A DNA stretch of 64,000 nucleotides. Origin: Burkholderiales bacterium Ga0077543. Its GTDB lineage: Bacteria > Pseudomonadota > Gammaproteobacteria > Burkholderiales > Burkholderiaceae_C. Shown one piece after another: positions 25,085-33,566 of the stretch. The stretch is from contig LNET01000027.1 in the NCBI GenBank assembly GCA_001464055.1, positions 1 through 64,000 of the forward strand, in the 5' to 3' direction. The translations under genes were made by a program, and so were the position numbers. The notes beneath the pieces are model-generated. The model was not told the origin of the DNA, did not search any database, and saw only the letters and a list, made by a program, of their open reading frames with translations. Numbering within the stretch: the stretch's first letter is position 1; every line of letters begins with the position of its first letter.

Positions 25085-25648
25085 ATGTCCCTGATCAACA
25101 CCCAAGTCATCCCGTTCAAGGCCCAGGCCTTCCACAACGGCAAGTTCGTCGAAGTCACCGATGCCAGCCTGAAGGGCAAGTGGTCGGTCCTGATCTTCAT
25201 GCCCGCCGCCTTCACCTTCAACTGCCCCACCGAAGTGGAAGACGCGGCCGAGAACTACGCCGAATTCCAGAAGCTGGGCACCGAGGTCTACATCGTCACC
25301 ACCGACACGCACTTCTCGCACAAGGTCTGGCACGAAACCAGCCCGGCCGTGGGCAAGGCCAAGTTCCCGCTGGTGGGCGACCCCACCCACACCCTGACCC
25401 GCGCCTTCGACGTGCACATCGACGCCGACGGCCTGGCCTACCGCGGCACCTTCGTCATCAACCCCGATGGCGTCATCAAGACCGCCGAAGTGCACAGCAA
25501 CGAAATCGCCCGTGACGTGAAGGAAACGCTGCGCAAGCTGAAGGCTGCCCAGTACACCGCCAAGAACCCCGGCCAGGTCTGCCCGGCCAAGTGGAACGAA
25601 GGCGCCGCCACGCTGACCCCGTCGCTCGACCTCGTGGGCAAGATCTAA
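25085..25648 (+). CDS. ahpC: Alkyl hydroperoxide reductase subunit C (peroxiredoxin)
   Basis: A 187-residue typical 2-Cys peroxiredoxin of the AhpC class that reduces H2O2, organic peroxides and peroxynitrite. The peroxidatic Cys47 is in [13 protein letters not shown], with the conserved Thr and later Arg. The resolving Cys166 is in [12 protein letters not shown]. Length equals E. coli AhpC. AAAGGA (25074-25079) gives a good ribosome binding site. ahpF follows after 32 bases, forming the standard operon in which AhpF re-reduces AhpC with NADH. A candidate OxyR site lies upstream. Confidence 0.97.
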   Translation: MSLINTQVIPFKAQAFHNGKFVEVTDASLKGKWSVLIFMPAAFTFNCPTEVEDAAENYAEFQKLGTEVYIVTTDTHFSHKVWHETSPAVGKAKFPLVGDPTHTLTRAFDVHIDADGLAYRGTFVINPDGVIKTAEVHSNEIARDVKETLRKLKAAQYTAKNPGQVCPAKWNEGAATLTPSLDLVGKI

Positions 25649-25680
25649 GCACTTTCTTCAGCTACCTAGGACATCCCGCC

Positions 25681-27261
25681 ATGTTGGACAGCAACCTGAA
25701 AGCCCAGCTCAAGGCCTACCTTGAACGTGTCACCATGCCCATCGAGCTGGTGGCTTCGCTGGACGATCGCCCGGCTTCGGCCGAGATGCATGAACTGCTG
25801 GAAGACGTGGCGGGCTTGTCCGACAAGATCACGCTGCGGCTGGACGGCAGCGATGCGCGCCGCCCGTCGTTCAACATCTCCCGCGCCGGCGCCCAGATGG
25901 GCGTGCGCTTTGCCGCCATCCCGATGGGGCATGAATTCACCTCGCTGGTGCTGGCCCTGCTGCAGGCCGGCGGGCACCCGCCGAAGGTCGACGCCGACAC
26001 CATCGAGCAGGTGCGTGCACTCGACCAGGACATGGTCTTCGAGACCTACATGTCCCTGACCTGCCACAACTGCCCCGACGTCGTGCAGGCCCTGAACCTG
26101 ATGGCGGTGCTGAACCCGCGCATCAAGGCCGTGGCCATCGACGGCGGGCTGTTCAAGGACGAAGTCGACGCCCGCCAGATCATGGCCGTGCCCACCGTCT
26201 TCCTGAACGGCCAGCCCTTCGGTTCCGGCCGCATGGAGCTGGGCGAGATCCTGGCCAAGGTCGACACCGGCGCGGCCGCGCGCGACGCTGCCAAGCTGGC
26301 GTCCAAGGAAGCCTTTGATGTGCTCATCGTCGGTGGCGGCCCTGCCGGCGCTGCCGCGGCCGTGTATGCCGCGCGCAAGGGCATCCGCACCGGCATCGTG
26401 GCCGAGCGTTTCGGTGGCCAGACGCTGGACACCCTGGGCATCGAGAACTACATCTCGGTGCTGGAAACCGAAGGACCGAAATTCGCCGCCGCGATGGAGG
26501 CGCAGGTGCGCCACTACGGTGTCGACATCATGAACGGCCAGCGCGTGGCCAAGCTGCAAGCCGCCGGCGACCACGGCGGCATGGCCACCGTGAAGCTGGA
26601 AAACGGCGCCGAACTCCAGGCCCGCACCGTCATCCTGGCCACTGGCGCGCGCTGGAAGAACGTCAACGTGCCCGGCGAAGCCGAATACCGCACCAAGGGC
26701 GTGGCCTACTGCCCGCACTGCGACGGCCCGCTGTTCAAGGGGAAGAAGGTTGCCGTCATCGGCGGTGGCAACTCCGGCGTCGAAGCCGCCATCGACCTGG
26801 CCGGCGTGGTGGGCCATGTCACCCTGCTCGAATTTGCCGATGGCCTGAAGGCCGACGCGGTGCTGGTGAACAAGCTCAAGAGCCTGCCCAACGTCACCAT
26901 CCACACCAGCGCGCAGACGACCGAGATCACCGGCGACGGGCAGAAGGTCAACGGCCTGAAATTCAAGGACCGCCCGAGCGGCACCGAACACACGGTGGAA
27001 CTGGCCGGCGTGTTCGTGCAGATCGGCCTGGTGCCCAACACCGACTTCCTGAAGGGTACGGTCGAGCTGTCGAAGTACGGCGAAATCGTCATCGACGTGA
27101 AGTGCGAGACCAGCCTGCCCGGCATCTTCGCCGCGGGCGACGTCACCACTGTGCCCTACAAGCAGATCGTGATCGCCGCCGGCGAAGGCTCGAAAGCAGC
27201 GCTGTCGGCTTTCGACCATTTGATCCGCACCCCGGCACCGGCCGAAGCCGTCGCAGCCTGA
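25681..27261 (+). CDS. ahpF: Alkyl hydroperoxide reductase subunit F
   Basis: A 526-residue flavoprotein disulfide reductase that passes electrons from NADH through FAD to AhpC. The N-terminal tandem thioredoxin-fold region (about 1-200) has the active pair C128-H-N-C131. The thioredoxin-reductase-like part has FAD motif [21 protein letters not shown] near 218, the redox pair C344-P-H-C347 and NAD motif [19 protein letters not shown], ending [24 protein letters not shown] precedes the ATG at 25681 by eight bases. Size and motif order match E. coli AhpF (521). Confidence 0.97.
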   Translation: MLDSNLKAQLKAYLERVTMPIELVASLDDRPASAEMHELLEDVAGLSDKITLRLDGSDARRPSFNISRAGAQMGVRFAAIPMGHEFTSLVLALLQAGGHPPKVDADTIEQVRALDQDMVFETYMSLTCHNCPDVVQALNLMAVLNPRIKAVAIDGGLFKDEVDARQIMAVPTVFLNGQPFGSGRMELGEILAKVDTGAAARDAAKLASKEAFDVLIVGGGPAGAAAAVYAARKGIRTGIVAERFGGQTLDTLGIENYISVLETEGPKFAAAMEAQVRHYGVDIMNGQRVAKLQAAGDHGGMATVKLENGAELQARTVILATGARWKNVNVPGEAEYRTKGVAYCPHCDGPLFKGKKVAVIGGGNSGVEAAIDLAGVVGHVTLLEFADGLKADAVLVNKLKSLPNVTIHTSAQTTEITGDGQKVNGLKFKDRPSGTEHTVELAGVFVQIGLVPNTDFLKGTVELSKYGEIVIDVKCETSLPGIFAAGDVTTVPYKQIVIAAGEGSKAALSAFDHLIRTPAPAEAVAA

Positions 27262-27334
27262 TCGCCCCAAGCTCGACGCCAGCGGCGGCTACCATGGGCG
27301 CAGGAATTCTCCCTGCCGCCCGGGTCGCGCGACG

Positions 27335-27799
27335 ATGCCCTTGCTGAACACCGACCCGGCGAACCTGCCGGTCATCGCCCACGCCATCCAGCTCGCGGTG
27401 GCGCCGGTGTTCCTGCTGACCGGCGTGGCCGCCCTGCTGGGCGTGATGGCCACAAGGCTGGCACGCATCATCGACCGCGCCCGCCATTTTGAAAGCGCCT
27501 GGCACGGGCTCAGCGACGACAGCCGCGTGGTCGCCAGCCTGGAACTGGTGACGCTGGAACAGCGGCGCGTGGTCGCCAGTTGGGCCATCAACTTCTGCAC
27601 GGTGTCGGCCCTGCTGGTGTGCCTGGTCGTGACGCTGCTCTTCGTCGACGCCTTCTTCGCCACCGACCTGAAGACGCTGGTGGGCCTGCTTTTCATCGGC
27701 GCGATGCTGTGTCTGATCGCCGGACTGGGCTGTTTCCTGCGGGAAGTGACGGTGGCAACGCGAACCGTGCGCGTATTGACGATGCGGCCGCGGGACTGA
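27335..27799 (+). CDS. DUF2721 family membrane protein
   Basis: A 154-residue inner-membrane protein of the DUF2721 family. Three hydrophobic segments lie at about 17-42, 83-106 and 110-133. Between the first two is the conserved helix ATRLARIIDRARHFESAW, followed by LVTLEQRRVVASWAIN. No function is established. It lies 73 bases after ahpF and 86 bases before the DHH phosphoesterase gene on the same strand, so it may be read through from either, but no coupling is visible. Confidence 0.83.
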   Translation: MPLLNTDPANLPVIAHAIQLAVAPVFLLTGVAALLGVMATRLARIIDRARHFESAWHGLSDDSRVVASLELVTLEQRRVVASWAINFCTVSALLVCLVVTLLFVDAFFATDLKTLVGLLFIGAMLCLIAGLGCFLREVTVATRTVRVLTMRPRD

Positions 27800-27885
27800 A
27801 CGGCCGCGGGTGCGGCGGGCTCAAGCTGGCCCGGCCGTTGCCGAAAGCATGGCACCACCGCAACGACCGTCGTGAGACAGCCAGC

Positions 27886-28839
27886 ATGAACGCACCCGTC
27901 GAACTGAGATACCGCCTCATCACCCGCAGCGACATGGACGGCCTCGTCTGCGCCGTGCTGCTGAAGGAACTGGGCCTCCTGGGCGAGATCGTCTTCCAGC
28001 ACCCCAAGGACATGCAGGACGGCAAGGTCGCCGTCACCGACCGCGACATCATCACCAACCTGCCGTACGTTCCGGGCTGCGGCTTGTGCTTCGACCACCA
28101 CGCGTCTGAACTGCTGCGCAATGGCGAGGCCCACCCGGAAAACTACATCCTGCAGCCGCAGGCCAAGAGCGCCGCCCGCGTGGTCTACGACCACTACGGC
28201 GGCAAGGCCCGCTTCACGCGCATCAGCGACGAGATGATGGACGCCGTCGACAAGGCCGACAGCGCCGGCTTCAGCCGCGAAGACGTGCTCGACCCGAAAG
28301 GCTGGGAACTGCTCAGCTTCCTGATGGACGCGCGCACCGGGCTGGGCCGCTTCCGCGACTTCCGGGTGTCGAACTACCAGCTGATGATGATGCTCATCGA
28401 CTGCTGCCGCGACATGCACATCGACGACATCCTGGCCCTGCCGGACGTGAAGGAACGCGTCGAACTGTTCTTCGCGCAGCACGCGCTGTTCCGCGAGCAG
28501 CTCGCGCGCGTGGCCGAAGTCCACGGCAAGCTGATCGTGCTGGACTTGCGCGAAGAAGCCGTCATCTACGCCGGCAACCGCTTCGTCGTCTACGCCATGT
28601 ACCCGCAGTGCAACATCAGCATGCACGTGATGTGGGGACGCGAGAAGCAGAACACGGTCTACACCGTGGGCAAGAGCATCTTCGACCGCAGCAACCCCCT
28701 GAACGTGGGCGAACTGATGCTGCAGCATGGCGGTGGCGGCCACGAAGCCGCGGGCACCTGCCAGGGCGCCAACGCCACGGCCGAAGCGCTCAAGCGCGAA
28801 CTGGTCGGCTCGATTCTGAAGCTGAGCGACGCCCGCTGA
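27886..28839 (+). CDS. DHH-family phosphoesterase (exopolyphosphatase-related)
   Basis: A 317-residue cytoplasmic protein of the DHH/DHHA1 superfamily. The N-terminal half has RSDMDGLVCAVLLKELG (variant of the D-x-D metal loop), a second metal motif near residue 50 (VTDRD) and the name-giving CFDHHAS near 69-74. The C-terminal DHHA1 domain ends with LQHGGGGHEAAGTCQ. Relatives are nanoRNases, c-di-AMP or pAp phosphatases and exopolyphosphatases, and the substrate here is unresolved. The start at 27886 (MNAPVELRYRLI) was chosen because the upstream in-frame extension is unlike the family. Confidence 0.85.
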   Translation: MNAPVELRYRLITRSDMDGLVCAVLLKELGLLGEIVFQHPKDMQDGKVAVTDRDIITNLPYVPGCGLCFDHHASELLRNGEAHPENYILQPQAKSAARVVYDHYGGKARFTRISDEMMDAVDKADSAGFSREDVLDPKGWELLSFLMDARTGLGRFRDFRVSNYQLMMMLIDCCRDMHIDDILALPDVKERVELFFAQHALFREQLARVAEVHGKLIVLDLREEAVIYAGNRFVVYAMYPQCNISMHVMWGREKQNTVYTVGKSIFDRSNPLNVGELMLQHGGGGHEAAGTCQGANATAEALKRELVGSILKLSDAR

Positions 28840-28862
28840 CCCGCCAGGCAGGCTCGGCCGAA

Positions 28863-28882
28863 GCGCCCCCTGAGCGGGGCGC
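28863..28882 (+). terminator. GC hairpin after the DHH gene
   Basis: Perfect seven-base arms GCGCCCC and GGGGCGC with a six-base loop start 24 bases after the DHH gene stop. No T-run. The rest of the 245-base gap to the next gene shows nothing definite. Confidence 0.45.
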
Positions 28883-29084
28883 CTGCCTCGCTGGGAACCC
28901 GCGCGCGCCCTGGCACGCCCAGCCTGGACGCAAGGTCCAAGGCAAGAAGACCCTGCAATTCCTCACATCTTCGTTGCCGGCTCTGGAATACAACTCGGGA
29001 GTGACGATGACGACCCCTTCCTTGCGGCAGGCGCCAGCCCGCAGCGCGGCCATTGGCCAACGTTGCTGCCCGTGCGCCTGAGGC

Positions 29085-30734
29085 ATGGCCGTGCCGACCG
29101 TCGAGCCCCGGCCCGTGCAGCGGCGTGACGAAGCCGCTGCGCCCGGTGCACCCAGTGCCGACGACGCCGAGTTCGCGGCCATCCTGCAACTGGCCGAGCA
29201 CCCGCACCCCGACTCCGAGACGCAGATGCGCAGCAGGCTGGCCCGCGCCGAGGCCGCGGGCCAGCCCTGGCATCTGCACTACCTGCAGGTGGCGCTGGGC
29301 CGGGTGCTGTCCATCAAGAGCCCGGAGGCGGCCCTGCCGCTGGGCCAGGCGGCGCTGGCCGGCATGCGGGCGCTGGGCTCGCGCGACGGCGAGGCCAAGG
29401 CGCTGAATGTCATCGCCCTGGCCACGCGCGAGTCCGGCGACCTGGCCGAATGCCTGCTGGCGCTGGAAAAGGCGCTGGAAATCCAACGTGAACTGGGCGA
29501 CCTGCCCGAGATGGCGCGCACGCTGGCCAACCTCAGCGTACCGCTGGAACGCGTGGGCCGCCGCGACGCCGCTCTGCAGTGCCTGGAAGACGCGGTGGAG
29601 CTGCTGCGCGACACGCCCCACCGGCTGCGCCTGGTCACGCAGAACAACGCCGCGGGTGCCCTGGCAGCGCGCGCCCGCAGCGAACGCGACGAAGGCCTGC
29701 CCCGGGCCCTGTGGCGCCCGCATGCCGAACGCGCCATCGTGCTGGCGCAGGCGCTGCTGCAGAACCCGCTCGAGGAGCTGTCCGCCGCATTGAACCACCC
29801 CAGGTACCCGCAAGGCTGCATGGCCCGCGCCCTGGTCGTGCTGGACCGGCTCGACGAAGCCCTGCCCCTGCTGCTGGAACTTCAGGCCATCTACCGCGCC
29901 GACGACAACACCTATGCCCTGCTCTACGTGCAGCTCGACCTGGCCCGCGCCTGGCTGCAGTCGGGCCGACCGGGCGAGGCCCGGGCCACGGCCAGCGAAG
30001 CCCTGGCCCGCGCCGAGGCCCAGAACTTCGACAACACCATCGAAGACCTGAACCTGGTGCTGTCGCAGGCCTGCGAAGCCGAACAGGACTTCCGGGCCGC
30101 GCTGGCGGCCTTCCACGCCTACCACCGCATGAAGATGCGCGGCGCCACCGAACGGGCCGAAGAACGTGCCCGGTCGCTGGCCGTGCGCCTGGACACCGCG
30201 CGCGCGCAGCGGGAGTCGCGCCGCGACGCGCTGACCGGCCTGCTGAACCGGCGCGGCTTCGACGAGGCCCTGGCCCGCGCCCTGAACGGCGACCCCCACC
30301 CTGCAGCCGAGTACGACGACCCCGACGGCGCCAGCCAGCGGCCGCCGCTGACCCTGCTGGTCATCGACCTGGACCACTTCAAGGCCGTGAACGACCGCGA
30401 CGGCCATGCCCGCGGCGACCAGGCCCTGGTGCTGCTGGCGCAGCTGCTGCAGCGCCACTGCCGGCCTCAGGACCAGGCCGCGCGGCTGGGCGGGGACGAA
30501 TTTGCGCTGCTGGCACAGATGAGCCCTGAGCACGCCCACGGCGTCGCCGAGCGGGTGCGCCAGGCCCTGCGCAACGACAGCCTGGCGCGCTGGCCGGCCC
30601 GGCCGCCCCTGACCTTGTCCGTCGGCATGAGCCCCCTGGCCAGCCCCGACACCGCCGAGGCCCTGCTGTCGCGGGCCGACGCTGCGCTCTACGCCGCCAA
30701 GGCGGCCGGCCGCGACACCGTGCGCAGCGCCTGA
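29085..30734 (+). CDS. TPR-containing diguanylate cyclase
   Basis: A 549-residue soluble protein. Residues about 60-345 form tetratricopeptide-like helix pairs (for example AKALNVIALATRESGDLAEC, then ALEKALEIQRELGDLPEMAR). A coiled linker (about 350-380) leads to a GGDEF domain at about 383-547. The active site reads RLGGDEFALLAQ near residue 468, with metal site VIDLDHFKAVND, so synthesis of c-di-GMP is expected. No transmembrane helix, so it is cytoplasmic and probably controlled through protein binding at the TPRs. An RxxD inhibitory site five residues before GGDEF is not evident. The gene is convergent with the cytochrome pair. Confidence 0.9.
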   Translation: MAVPTVEPRPVQRRDEAAAPGAPSADDAEFAAILQLAEHPHPDSETQMRSRLARAEAAGQPWHLHYLQVALGRVLSIKSPEAALPLGQAALAGMRALGSRDGEAKALNVIALATRESGDLAECLLALEKALEIQRELGDLPEMARTLANLSVPLERVGRRDAALQCLEDAVELLRDTPHRLRLVTQNNAAGALAARARSERDEGLPRALWRPHAERAIVLAQALLQNPLEELSAALNHPRYPQGCMARALVVLDRLDEALPLLLELQAIYRADDNTYALLYVQLDLARAWLQSGRPGEARATASEALARAEAQNFDNTIEDLNLVLSQACEAEQDFRAALAAFHAYHRMKMRGATERAEERARSLAVRLDTARAQRESRRDALTGLLNRRGFDEALARALNGDPHPAAEYDDPDGASQRPPLTLLVIDLDHFKAVNDRDGHARGDQALVLLAQLLQRHCRPQDQAARLGGDEFALLAQMSPEHAHGVAERVRQALRNDSLARWPARPPLTLSVGMSPLASPDTAEALLSRADAALYAAKAAGRDTVRSA

Positions 30735-30760
30735 GCGCTGACCACCCCCCGGCGCTGGCT

Positions 30761-32044
30761 TCAGCGCAGGCGCAACACCTCTTGCGGCAGTACCGCTGGC
30801 GCCTGGTGGCCCCAGCTCTGACGCAAGTAAGTGGCCACTGCGGCCACCTCGCCCGGGTTCAGCCGACCCTGGAACGGCGGCATGCCGTGCGGCTGCGGGT
30901 GCCCGGCGGTGGTGGGCGGAAAACCCCCGGCCAGGATGGCGCGCAGCAGGTTCGTCGGCGGGTCCATCGTCACGGTGCGGTTGCCGGCCAGCGCCGGGTA
31001 GGCGCCGGGCAGGCCTTGGCCCTGGGCGCCGTGGCAGTCGCTGCAATCGCGTTCGTACAGGCGTGCGCCTTCCGTCAGCACGGCGGGGTCGGGGGCCTCG
31101 CGCGCGGCCGGCGGCGGCACCGGCCGCTGCGGCAGGGCCTGCAGGTAGACGGCGATGGCCTCCAGGTCGGCCGCGTGCAGGTGCTGCGTGCTGCGGAACA
31201 CCACCTCAGCCATCGGCCCCAGCACCGAGCCCTGGGGCGCGACGCCGGTCTGCAGCAGCGCCACCACGTCGGCCCGCGGCCAGTGCGCCACGCCCGCCTG
31301 GGCCGGGTCGGCCAGCGACGGGGCGTACCAGTTCTGCTGCGGGATGGCGCCGCCGGCCAGGGCCGCGTCGTCGCGCGTGGCGCCCAGCAGGTTGCGGCCG
31401 GCATGGCAGGCGGCGCAATGGCCCAGGCCCTGAGCCAGGTAGGCGCCGCGATTCCACTCGGCCGACTGGTCAGGCCGGGCTTCGAATTCACCGGGGCGAA
31501 AGAACAGCGCTCGCCACACCGCCAGCACCAGCGTGCTGTCGTAGGGAAAACGCAGCGTGTGCGCCGGGTTGGGCTGGCGCACGGCCGGCAGGGTGCGCAG
31601 CCAGGCGAACATCGCGTCGGCGTCGGCGCGCGTCACCTGCGTGTAATGCGGGTAGGGGAAGGCCGGCACCAGCAGCCGGCCGCTGCGCGAGCGGCCGTTG
31701 TGCAGCGCGCGCCAGAAGTCGCCGGCCGACCAGGCGCCCAGGCCGGTTTCGGCGTCGGGCGTGAGGTTGCCGGCGTACACCGTGCCGAAAGGCGTGGCGA
31801 TGCCGCGCCCGCCCGCATACGGCGTGCCGCCGCGGGCGGTGTGGCAGCCGGCGCAGTTGCCGGCCAGGGCCAGGTAGGCGCCGCGGGCGACGAGCTCGGG
31901 CGTCACCGGCACGCTGCTGGCCGCGCCCGCGGCGTGGTGGTCGCCCCGCAGGTTCTGCCAGGCCACCCAGGCCGACAGCGCCAGCAGCGCGGCCAGGGTG
32001 GCGGCAGCGGCGCGCCAACGGCGGCGCGGCGGGTGCGGCGACAT
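30761..32044 (-). CDS. Membrane-anchored triheme cytochrome c
   Basis: A 427-residue periplasmic cytochrome with an N-terminal anchor or uncleaved leader (about 11-32) and three c-type heme sites: CAGCH at 64-68, CAACH near 210 and CSDCH near 333. The three-domain layout resembles the cytochrome subunit of membrane alcohol or gluconate dehydrogenases. Those need a partner flavo- or quinoprotein, which is not present here. The ATG at 32044 shares a base with the stop of the preceding cytochrome gene (TGATG), so the two are made together and probably form an electron relay to a terminal oxidase. Confidence 0.87.
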   Translation of the reverse strand: MSPHPPRRRWRAAAATLAALLALSAWVAWQNLRGDHHAAGAASSVPVTPELVARGAYLALAGNCAGCHTARGGTPYAGGRGIATPFGTVYAGNLTPDAETGLGAWSAGDFWRALHNGRSRSGRLLVPAFPYPHYTQVTRADADAMFAWLRTLPAVRQPNPAHTLRFPYDSTLVLAVWRALFFRPGEFEARPDQSAEWNRGAYLAQGLGHCAACHAGRNLLGATRDDAALAGGAIPQQNWYAPSLADPAQAGVAHWPRADVVALLQTGVAPQGSVLGPMAEVVFRSTQHLHAADLEAIAVYLQALPQRPVPPPAAREAPDPAVLTEGARLYERDCSDCHGAQGQGLPGAYPALAGNRTVTMDPPTNLLRAILAGGFPPTTAGHPQPHGMPPFQGRLNPGEVAAVATYLRQSWGHQAPAVLPQEVLRLR

Positions 32045-32742
32045 CACGGCCCCGCGCTGCCGCAGGCCTGCGGCAGCGGTGCCGGCAGCGCAGCCGCGGG
32101 GCGGCTGTCGGCCGGCAGCGGCTGCAGCGCCAGCCAGGCGGCCACGGCGGCCAGGTCGGTGTCGGAAAGGCGCCGGGCGATGTCGTGCATGCAGTCGGGC
32201 GCGCTGGCGCGGCGCAGGCCCGAGCGCCAGGCCCCCACCTGGCCCAGCACGTAGGCTGGCGGCAGGCCCAGCAGGCCCGGCAGGGCCGGCAACACGCCCG
32301 TCAGCGCCGTGCCGTGGCAGGCGGCGCAGGCGGGCAGGCCGCGGGCGGGGTCGCCCTGCCGGGCCAGCTGCTCGCCGCGGCCCAGGTCGGCGCCGGGCAC
32401 CGCCTGGCGCACGGCGGCGGCCGACAGCGGAGGCGGGTAGGGCAGCGCCAGCCCCGCGAAATGCGCGGCGATGTCGCGCAGGTAGGCGTCGTCCATGTGC
32501 TCGACCAGGTGGGCCATGGTCGCGTTCTGGCGCCGCCCGTCGCGGAAATGCTGCAGCTGCGCCAGCAGGTAGCCGGCCGGCTTGCCGGCGATGCGCGGGT
32601 GGTAGCCGTCGGGCCCGGCCACGCCCGTGGCGCCGTGGCAGGGCGTGCAGGCCTGCATGCGGCGGGCCATGGCGGGGTCGGCGGCGGCGGGCGGCACGGC
32701 GGCAGCCAGGGCCAGGGCCAGCATCAGGCGCAGCCTGCGCAC
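32044..32742 (-). CDS. Diheme cytochrome c4-like protein
   Basis: About 232 residues. A signal peptide with an Arg-rich start (RRLRLMLALALAAAVPPAAA) is followed by two cytochrome domains with hemes CTPCH (32-36) and CAACH near 138. The segment AGKPAGYLLAQLQHFRDGRR is typical of cytochrome c4 or c553 families. I chose the GTG at 32742 as it gives a compact signal peptide. A GTG at 32784 or the ATG at 32724 are alternatives, and none has a clear ribosome binding site. It is translationally coupled to the triheme gene downstream and divergent from a PEP-CTERM gene. Confidence 0.82.
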   Translation of the reverse strand: MRRLRLMLALALAAAVPPAAADPAMARRMQACTPCHGATGVAGPDGYHPRIAGKPAGYLLAQLQHFRDGRRQNATMAHLVEHMDDAYLRDIAAHFAGLALPYPPPLSAAAVRQAVPGADLGRGEQLARQGDPARGLPACAACHGTALTGVLPALPGLLGLPPAYVLGQVGAWRSGLRRASAPDCMHDIARRLSDTDLAAVAAWLALQPLPADSRPAAALPAPLPQACGSAGP

Positions 32743-32959
32743 CGGCCCGGGACGGGCCGCAGGGCGAGTTTCACGAAAAAGCACGGGGACGGCGGAACAC
32801 GAGGAGATCGCCCGAACTATCGCCGATGGCGGGCCGGCGCCGGCCCGCGGCACCCAAAACCGGGGGACGGCGGCGCGAAAAACGGGTAGCCGTACCCACG
32901 ACGCCGCGCGAGCCGCTCGCGACATTGGAGTCCCCGAAACCCGAATCAGGAGAATCCCC

Positions 32960-33553
32960 ATGCGCCCTCTGACCCTTGCCGCCACCCTGGCCAGCGCCTT
33001 CATCTTTGCCACCCCCGCCGCCCTGGCCGCCAACCCGACGGCCGTGCTCGACAAGGGCTTCGTCGAATACACCGGGGTCGGCCCCGTCGGCAACAACGGC
33101 CTGCAGGACAGCGCCAACTTCTACTGGTTCTTCGAAGGCAGCGGCACCTGGGAAGGCCAGGCCGTGAACAGCTGGTTCCTGATCTGGGACGCCGCCAGCG
33201 CCGCCACGGTCAGCGGCAGCGTCAGCTTCGACGCGCCGATCCTGTTCCGCCACGACACGCGGGCCGAGCTGATCGCCACCGCCGCCTTCAACAAGCCCGG
33301 CGTCACCTACGACTACAGCAACCCCCAGGTCGGCCTGGAAGGCGAAGACCGGCCCGGCACCAGCGTGGTGGGCAACGTGCTGAACCTGGTGTGGACGTCC
33401 ACCAACCCCGGCGACCACGTGCGCGTGATGACGGCCGTGCCCGAACCGGGCACCTACGCGCTGATGGCGCTGGGCCTGCTGGCCCTCGGCCTGCACCTGA
33501 ACCGGGCGCGGCGCGGCCGGGCGCTGGAAACCCCCCACGCCGCCTTGCGTTGA
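32960..33553 (+). CDS. PEP-CTERM exported protein
   Basis: A 197-residue secreted protein with a signal peptide to about residue 24 (ATPAALA-ANP). The body is beta-rich, and the C-terminal tripartite sorting tail is VPEPGTYALMALGLLALG followed by a basic end. Tails of this kind are cut by an exosortase, and the proteins are thought to reach the cell surface or extracellular matrix. AGGAGA (32948-32953) gives a good ribosome binding site. The next PEP-CTERM gene starts 13 bases after the stop, so they probably form an operon. No function can be assigned to the body. Confidence 0.88.
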   Translation: MRPLTLAATLASAFIFATPAALAANPTAVLDKGFVEYTGVGPVGNNGLQDSANFYWFFEGSGTWEGQAVNSWFLIWDAASAATVSGSVSFDAPILFRHDTRAELIATAAFNKPGVTYDYSNPQVGLEGEDRPGTSVVGNVLNLVWTSTNPGDHVRVMTAVPEPGTYALMALGLLALGLHLNRARRGRALETPHAALR

Positions 33554-33566
33554 TCAGGAGAGCCTC

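Noticed and set aside
32881-32921. Two small palindromes (GGGTA-GCCG-TACCC and CGCGAG-CCG-CTCGCG) upstream of the first PEP-CTERM gene
   Set aside because: They could be regulatory, but arms of five and six bases are expected by chance at this composition and no second copy with the same spacing was found.
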